64,000 nt of DNA from Agrypnia vestita (taxonomy: Eukaryota; Arthropoda; Insecta; Trichoptera; Phryganeidae), in NCBI GenBank assembly GCA_016648135.1, contig JADDOH010023668.1:50447-114446 (forward strand), written 5' to 3'. Below are positions 58,276 through 64,000 of this stretch, piece after piece; within the stretch, counting starts at the first letter, position 1, and the number at the start of each line of letters is the position of its first letter. A program made the translations under genes and the position numbers. The notes under the pieces were generated by a model that was not told the origin of the DNA, did not search any database, and worked only from the letters and a program-made list of their open reading frames with translations.

Positions 58276-58470
58276 GGGATAGTAGACTTAAAAGGAATTA
58301 CGTACCATCGAAATCTCTCGTATGATCCACACGAAATTGGAGACGACTTGGTTATTGTCATAGATTCTGGAACCATCATGATGCGACATTTATCTATAAA
58401 AAGGGATCGACTGGCTACTGCGCAACAATTTTTCTTTGACGCTGGACGAGTGCAATATTACCAGCGATAA
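58276..58470 (+). CDS. Orphan terminal coding exon (candidate)
   Basis: A pyrimidine-rich run TTTTCAATTATATTTTAAG (acceptor AG at 58274-58275) is followed by 64 codons: GIVDLKGITYHRNLSYDPHE, IGDDLVIVIDSGTIMMRHLS and IKRDRLATAQQFFFDAGRVQ, then YYQR and a stop at 58468-58470. AATAAA lies about 300 bases on (58769-58774). Codon choice is more balanced and GC-richer at third positions than nearby chance frames, and the peptide is not low-complexity. I do not recognise it. It is on the plus strand like the MKRN2OS-like exons, but there is no evidence of linkage. Alternatively it is a retroelement fragment. Confidence 0.45.
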   Translation, partial: GIVDLKGITYHRNLSYDPHEIGDDLVIVIDSGTIMMRHLSIKRDRLATAQQFFFDAGRVQYYQR

Positions 58471-58912
58471 AAATTTACTTTATATTGGATTTATATGCTC
58501 GATAGTAATTCGGCGCGAGCGATCGCCTACCGACAAGCAAAAAGTTTTCTAGTGCGAACCTGAGCGATTTATTATATGTATCGTGCATCACTATATGAGA
58601 GACAAGTTATTCAGGAGTAATAAAAGCGGATAATTGGATAACTAGTGTGATGTAATGAGATGTGAATTATTTTATAAACATTTAATGACTGTTATTTTAA
58701 GAACAACATCAGTTAACAAGTCACGTTCTAGTTAAGTTAGTGTCCAGTTACTTTTTGTAAAATTAATAAAATCCTTAATTATGTTTAAGTGTTTCGGTCC
58801 CGTCAGTACCTATATAAATAAACATTTTAAATGTATTAGTTATTATAGCTAATTTTATTAGACCTAGAGCAAGATCCTAGTTCAATTGCACTGCAAATTA
58901 CACTTTTAATGC

Positions 58913-59050
58913 TTTCAGACACAGCGGGAACCGCGCGGTTTCAGAATCGCGTGGGATCCGCCTCGGGTCTTATTTATGTAGATATTTATGTATGTAATCG
59001 TTCAGATTTAACCGCGTGGTTCCCACGCGATTCCCGCGTGTCTGAACGAG
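58913..59050. repeat. GC-rich fold-back sequence
   Basis: TTCAGACACAGCGGGAACCG and GAATCGCGTGGG on the left are mirrored, imperfectly, by GGTTCCCACGCGATTCCCGC and GTGTCTGAACG on the right, with an AT-rich centre. Both ends read TTCAGACAC inward, suggesting terminal repeats of a small element. Confidence 0.75.
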
Positions 59051-59109
59051 CACTAAATAATTTAAGTTTTGACTCTGTATTCGGGCCTAAGTCGGTATTG
59101 CAGATAATA

Positions 59110-59788
59110 CAGGGAGTACCAGAGCTAGCAGCAGAAACTTATCCGGTAGATTCCTGCCTATGTTATGAGTCTAAAATTTTCAAGCAATCATCACCTAATG
59201 TCAATAGTTATGGAGATATACAACATCAAAATTTGCATTTTTTTTCAATATTTCTGACTTATTTTTTGCAAAAAGTTGAACTACCATTATAGTAACTCGT
59301 ATCGATTACGAAAATTCATTTGCTTTAATACAACTTAAATAAAATTGTAAAAATCTTGTAAATTTTTTTTTTCAATTTTTCAAAGTTTGCATTTTTTTTT
59401 TATATTTCTGACTTAATTTTTGCTAAAAGTTGAACTATCATTATAGTAACTTGTATCGATTACGAAAATTCATTTGCTTTAATACAACTTAAATTAAATT
59501 ATAAAAACCTTGTAAAATTTTTTTTTTCAAATTTTGCAAGGTTTTTATCATTTTATTCGACTTGTATTAAAGCGAATGAATTTTTCATAATCGACATAAG
59601 TTACTGTAATGATATTTCAACTTTTTGCAAAAAAATACGTCAGAAATATTTTTTAAAAAAAATGCAAACTTTGATATTGCATATCTCCATAACTATTGAT
59701 ATTAGGTCATGATTGCTTGACATTTTAGACTCATAACGTAGGCAGAAATCTACCAGCCAAGTTTCTGCTGCTAGCTCTGGTATACCTG
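59110..59788. mobile_element. Long palindromic MITE (CAGGGTGTC family), copy E, with internal duplication
   Basis: Left CAGGGAGTACCAGAGCTAGC and right complement of GCTAGCTCTGGTATACCTG, each next to TA. The arms match through GCAGCAGAAACTT, ATTCCTGCCTA, AGTTATGGAGATAT and CAAAATTTGCATTTTTTTT. A block of about 147 bases in the left half (about 59235-59383) is repeated in tandem (about 59385-59531), making this copy longer than its relatives. Confidence 0.9.
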
Positions 59789-60992
59789 TATATTTCCCCT
59801 TTTTAAATTGAAGTAAAATGTCACCACTTTTTTTATAAGAATATATTAGTCTATACTTTTTATAAGGATGCCTTGTGAATACATTAATTGATGGTGTGTG
59901 TGAATACGCAAAATGCGTAAGCGTGTTGGAAGTGTGTAGGGTAACCATAATGTAATATATATTTTTTTTAATACATTGACTAAGAGCACTGATTTTGAAA
60001 GATAGACCTGGTTTTACTTAGGATTCGATAAGCTGAGCGTCGGTGACAGCCTCTTCCAAAATCACTTTATATATTTTTTGAAATATTAAACAATTGTAGT
60101 TAGGCACATAATGTATTTGTGAAAATTATAATAAGGCTAAATTCCTAATGTGATAGTTTTATATAAACAATTCTGCATTAGTTTTATAGATAATTAATAA
60201 AACAATAAAATCTAGACTGGTTGACTCACGCAGAAGCGGCGTAAGACAAGGGAATATGGAAGCGCCTTGTCTAGTCTTTGGGCCGCCGACCCTTCTAGGA
60301 CAAGAGGATGAAGATGACGATGATGATTATTTTTAAAAATAAAGTAAAAAAATAAAGTACTAATGAAATTATTATATTACTTATATTTGCTGTAATTATG
60401 TTATATTAAATAACATATGTTATATTTTTAATTGTGTAAAGTTTATAATTTTCTAAATTTTATTTTAGATTATTTAGAGAATTTCGTTATTGTTTAGATT
60501 CCACTGTTGGACACAGGGGATTAACCTGACCCTTTACCACAGACCTTGGTCTAATTAAAGGACAGTGAATATCGTCTATATAAAATCAAAAAATATTAAT
60601 GAAATTCACTGAAAAATTAAACAAATGAAATTTTAGAGTTTACAACTCTGTACCTATTCACTGTGTACACTTAAATAAATAAATAAAAATTATTGATTTT
60701 TTTTATTGTTTATTCTTAATAATATTCGTATTTTCTTTTATATTCCAATTCTATTTATAATTCGAGCTGTCAACTATCTTAATTCTTAATTGCCATGTAC
60801 GTTAGTTTTCTTATATTTTTTTATATATTAGAGATGGAATACGTCTTACATCCATCTGATAATATTTTACATAAATTATTTTATTTTACGGAACGAAAGG
60901 AGGTAGGTACTATTATAATAAAAAATGTAAAAATATCATACAATTGTATTTTGCTATTACTTTGTGGTTCATTATCATCACCCCTATTGACT
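59789..60992. other. No supported gene; possible retroelement tail
   Basis: A GC-richer block at 60217-60330 (AGAAGCGGCGTAAGACAAGG, then GCCGCCGACCCTTCTAGGAC and a GATGATGA run) looks like the 3' end of a non-LTR element. The rest is AT-rich. Confidence 0.35.
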
Positions 60993-61303
60993 CTACAACC
61001 CCTGGTGGGTCTTGGCCTCCTCGAGAGTCTTCCTCCACTCATCTCGGTTTAGTGCCAGTCTCTCCAGTTCAGAAGCTCCAAGGCAGAAATGTCTTTGAGG
61101 ACGTTGTCGCTCCATCTTAATTTTGGCCTTCTTAAGCTCCTTCGCCCTATCAGCCTTGAGTTCAGCAGGGACTTTGGTGCTTGATGCTCGGTCATTCTCT
61201 CCACATGACCCAGCCAATGAAGTCTTCCCAGGCTTATAAATTTTGTGACGTTTAGCTCCTTAAGAGGTCCTAGTACACGATTTTCGTATTTGCTCTCGGA
61301 AGG
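60993..61303 (-). pseudogene. Non-LTR retrotransposon RT, C-terminal tail
   Basis: Minus strand: ESKYENRVLGPLKELNVTKF, ISLGRLHWLGHVERMTEHQA, PKSLLNSRLIGRRSLRRPKL, RWSDNVLKDISALELLNW, then a one-frame change to LALNRDEWRKTLEEAKTHQG L and the stop at 60995-60993. This is the familiar WLGHV-RM ... GRR-RGRPK-RW-D-V ... NRD-WR--L-EAKTH-GL end of RTE-like reverse transcriptases. The expected GRP is partly changed (SLRRPK). The frame change makes it inactive. A fragment of the same family is at 35647-35711. Confidence 0.88.
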
Positions 61304-61417
61304 CTAAATTTAACGTAAACTTATTAGCTATACAAGCTTTTAATCAATTTTATTATAATAAATTCACTCTTGAAGCATTTCCGTAAGAAAAATATGAACA
61401 AATATATTGTTATAACA

Positions 61418-61935
61418 TTAATAACCGCGCAGGACTATATTCCTCCCTTGATTATGAGTCGAAAATGTTCAAGCTATTATGACCTAATATCAATAGTTAA
61501 GGAGATATGCGACATCAAAGTTTGCATTTTTTTTTTAATATTTCCGAATTATTTTTTGTAAAACGTTGGACTATCATCATGTAACTCATATCGATTACGA
61601 AAAATTCATTCCCTTTAACACAAGTCAAATAAAATAATAAAAACCTTCGAATTCCAATTGGAAAACATTCCAATTGGAATTTTTTCAGGGTTTTTATCAT
61701 TTTATTTAACTTGTATTGAAACGAATGAATTTTTCGTAATCGATATGAGTTACTGTAATGATAGTCCAACGTTTTACAAAAAATAAGTCGGAAATATTGA
61801 AAAAAAAAAGCAAACTTTGATGTCGCATATCTCCTTAACTATTGATATTAGGTCACAATAGCTTGAACATTTTCGACTCATAATCAAGGGAGGAATATAG
61901 TCCTGTGAGGTTATTAATGTTTTCCAAATAACCCT
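61418..61935. mobile_element. Long palindromic MITE (CAGGGTGTC family), copy F
   Basis: The arms are almost perfect complements over about 240 bases (AGGACTATATTCCTCCCTTG, TCGAAAATGTTCAAGCTATT, AGTTAAGGAGATATGCGACA), centred on GAATTCCAATTGGAAAACAT with a mirrored TTCCAATTGGAATT. The right end is complete (CCCTG next to TA); the left tip is missing. The arms give the same chance peptide on opposite strands (QDYIPPLIMSRKCSSY). Confidence 0.93.
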
Positions 61936-62235
61936 GTATACGCGCAATGAACATGTTTTCAAAATATAATATGTGCAATATCACTGGAAATTTCTTATAA
62001 GAAAAAAATAAAATCTCTTAATACGTGCTGCGAAATCAGGTAGATTTCGTCCGTTTATTATTTAGTGGTCTTTTTAGGTAGTAGGTATGTGTCCAATATT
62101 ATGAGGAGACAATTTTTAAAATGGAGAAGCTATCACTTGTTCCTTTTCATATGATTTGTTAAGTTTTATGTATCTTGTAATGGCAAAACTACGCACTTCA
62201 TACTGCGTCTTTGAAACAATAGTGTAATTTAACAT

Positions 62236-62642
62236 TATTTTACAGATATCTATATATGAAAATATATGAAATAGATTCAGAAAAATAAATTATATTTTGT
62301 AACTCAGTATGGATAGTGTGGGATAATGTATTCATTCATAATTTTTATAATGAAAAACTTAAAAAATAATTTTATTAAAACACGATATGTTTGGTCGTGA
62401 GGTTGTTTAGCAAGAATTATAGATAAACCTTAAGTGATCTGTGGTGTTTGTTACTGTAATTTGTTTATTTTCTATGGTCACTGTTCGTCTTCACTTTGTT
62501 TTTACTGGTGTTTGCATGGTTTTTATAAAGATTTTGCCGGGTTTGTGACCTATTTTAATAAAATAACTATCTAAGAACACATTTAAAATAATAGAGGACG
62601 GTTTTTCACAAGGAAAATCCGATAACTTACCGAAAATGATGT
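62236..62642 (-). repeat. Dispersed repeat, copy 2 (inverted relative to 3.9-4.3 kb)
   Basis: Reverse complement of this segment matches 3945-4320 from TTTTCGGTAAGTTATCGGAT to TTTCATATATTTTCATA. This copy retains a middle block (ACAAACACCACAGATCACTT, CTCACGACCAAACATATCGT) that is shortened in copy 1. Confidence 0.85.
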
Positions 62643-62962
62643 GATACTCAATAATTAAATAGTGGAAAAAACAAAAATAGTGGTTTTATTCATAATTCTT
62701 TCACATTTTTTGTTTCATTTTAATTATTTTTTATAATTAATCTATAAAATAATAGAAACTTCTTCATTCGTGTTTTCTTAATCAACTTAAGCAGTATACA
62801 ATGCAAACCAACATTCATATAAATTTATCAAAATTTACACGTTTAGTGTCGTTAAATTGCGTTTATTAAAAAAAAAGAACAAGAAAAAAAGTAACCCATA
62901 AAAAAAAGTTTTTATTATACTCCCTTTCTCATTTACTAGTTGAAACTTTTTTTTTCGCTTAA

Positions 62963-63478
62963 GGGGGGGGGGTAAGGTTAATTCGTACAAAAAAGGCATG
63001 TTTTTGTGAATTTTTTGTGACGATACAGTTAAAATCTCTTTATTAAAACCAATGGTACATTAAAGTATGATATTTGAAGAATATTGTGTAAAATTTTCAA
63101 GACGAAATATTAAAAAATACGGCAATGGCAGCAATTACTCGGACGTGTCTCGGAAAAAAGTAGAATTGCGGTGTCCATCATAACTTGGTGCTAGATCATC
63201 TGAAATCAAAAAATCAAAGTTCATTCGTTAGATAATAGATTTTCCCAGGTAACGCTGGGAGGGTTTTTTGAAATTTCAATTTTTCAATTTTTTGGAACAC
63301 TTTGAAGGGAAAAACGCGATTTTTTGCGAAAAATATCGACTTATTTGTTATTAAAAAATAAAAATTAATAACAAATTTGAAAAAAACTCGACAGCGTTAC
63401 CTCGTAAATTATGTACAGAAATAGTGTTCAAAATTTCAAAAGGATCGGTGCAGTAGTTTTGAAGTTATGATGGACACC
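62963..63478. mobile_element. Distant relative of the TTAA element, 5' portion
   Basis: TTAA (62959-62962) followed by a run of G. The subterminal motif GGTGTCC begins 207 bases on (63170) and is closed by GGACACC at 63478; in the 8836 element the same motifs lie 206 bases in and 305 bases apart (309 here). Shared internal words include AAAATTTCAAA and the (G/C)GGTGTCCATCA start, and the right-hand GCAGTAGTTTT / GAGTAGTTTTT. After 63478 similarity ends, so the copy is truncated or cut off. Confidence 0.6.
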
Positions 63479-63872
63479 TGTAACGTATCTAGCTGCACAC
63501 CTAAGCTAAATACCTAACTATAAAGTTTAATAATGTAAGTTTTACGAAAAGCCCAAAGCTTGAGACTTTAAGCTACCGAATTGAGCTTTATTACAGCTTT
63601 TGGGACTTTTAAGCACACACTTTATGCTTTAAGCTTCTAAATAAAACTTAAGTCGAACTTAGAACTTCGGAAGTATATTTACATGAAAGCTAATATTATT
63701 TTTTTTTTTTTTGTTAAGAATTTATATTTTCAAAATTGGCCAGTCGTGATCTATCTAGTGGTTAGGAAAATTCCCCCTCCGTTGTATCCGTAGCTATCCA
63801 AAATTCTTTTGATATGTGGTGAGATTCGTATTCTTATTAACGCGACTAGACTAATATAGATCGAATTCTTAC

Positions 63873-64000
63873 CTAACTCTGGAAATAACAAACGCACGTA
63901 ACTAATCCGTACTCGTCCTTCTAGAAACCGCTCTAGAACTCTACAGTTTCGCCTATATGAGAGATAGCCGATATCGTCCACGTCCGGAGTTGGCCTAAAA
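63873..64000 (-). CDS. Candidate exon running off the right edge
   Basis: On the minus strand the frame is open from the window edge: FRPTPDVDDIGYLSYRRNCR, VLERFLEGRVRISYVRLLFP, EL, then GAGTTAG|GTAAGAAT, a strong donor (GT at 63872-63871). The block is less AT-rich than its neighbours. I do not recognise the peptide. A near-edge TTTTAG could also be an acceptor, which would change the frame. Confidence 0.35.

Noticed and set aside
61370..61962. Two similar peptides on opposite strands (61370-61561 plus, 61774-61962 minus)
   Set aside because: They are the two arms of one palindromic MITE; translation of an inverted repeat gives the same chance peptide twice.

Overview
The window reads as AT-rich insect nuclear DNA, most likely from a moth or butterfly. 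That assignment is an inference from the mix of mobile-element remnants: R1-type retrotransposon, mariner, Penelope-like, Kolobok/TTAA-type, hAT and P-element/THAP sequences, plus tRNA-derived SINE heads. It also rests on GT-AG introns and the lack of any operon-like gene packing. Most open frames are chance frames in AT-rich DNA or arms of inverted repeats.

Layout. 0.2-1.3 kb: dead R1-type reverse transcriptase tail. 3.9-4.7 kb: a dispersed repeat joined to a mariner relic. 6.5-8.7 kb: a three-layer nest, with a mariner inside a hAT-type element inside a small fold-back element, each with readable target duplications. 8.8-10.1 kb: a TTAA-flanked Kolobok-like element. 11.7-12.9 kb: two in-phase exons of a host gene resembling MKRN2OS. 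13.2-17.4 kb: a 141-bp tandem repeat, a broken multicopy-family ORF, and on the minus strand a THAP-domain/P-element-transposase-like gene with a precise intron and a 156-bp internal duplication. 20.9-21.6 kb: a six-copy 128-bp satellite. 21.7-24.0 kb: MITE, SINE-like repeats and a tRNA-Glu-like relic. 24-35 kb: a long, mostly unassigned stretch with small less AT-rich islands. 35.6-49.1 kb: retrotransposon tails, long fold-back elements and near-perfect hairpins. 51.4-52.1 kb: a CpG-rich 5' end of a secreted or membrane protein gene on the minus strand (signal-peptide exon, leader with short uORFs, initiator-like motif). 53.6-63.5 kb: dense repeats (1.1-kb inverted-repeat element, RT tails, Penelope GIY-YIG tail, fold-back elements, hAT-type MITEs) with one plausible terminal exon near 58.3-58.5 kb. 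A candidate exon touches the right edge.

The real host genes are only glimpsed: the minus-strand gene starting near 51.5 kb sends its first intron leftward and no second exon was recognised; the MKRN2OS-like gene gives two exons; the 58.3-kb and 63.9-kb exons are orphans. The strongest finds are the nested insertions, a dispersed palindromic MITE family next to TA dinucleotides (six copies or half-copies), the inverted repeat pair 58 kb apart, two distant relatives of a TTAA element, and the THAP/P-like gene.
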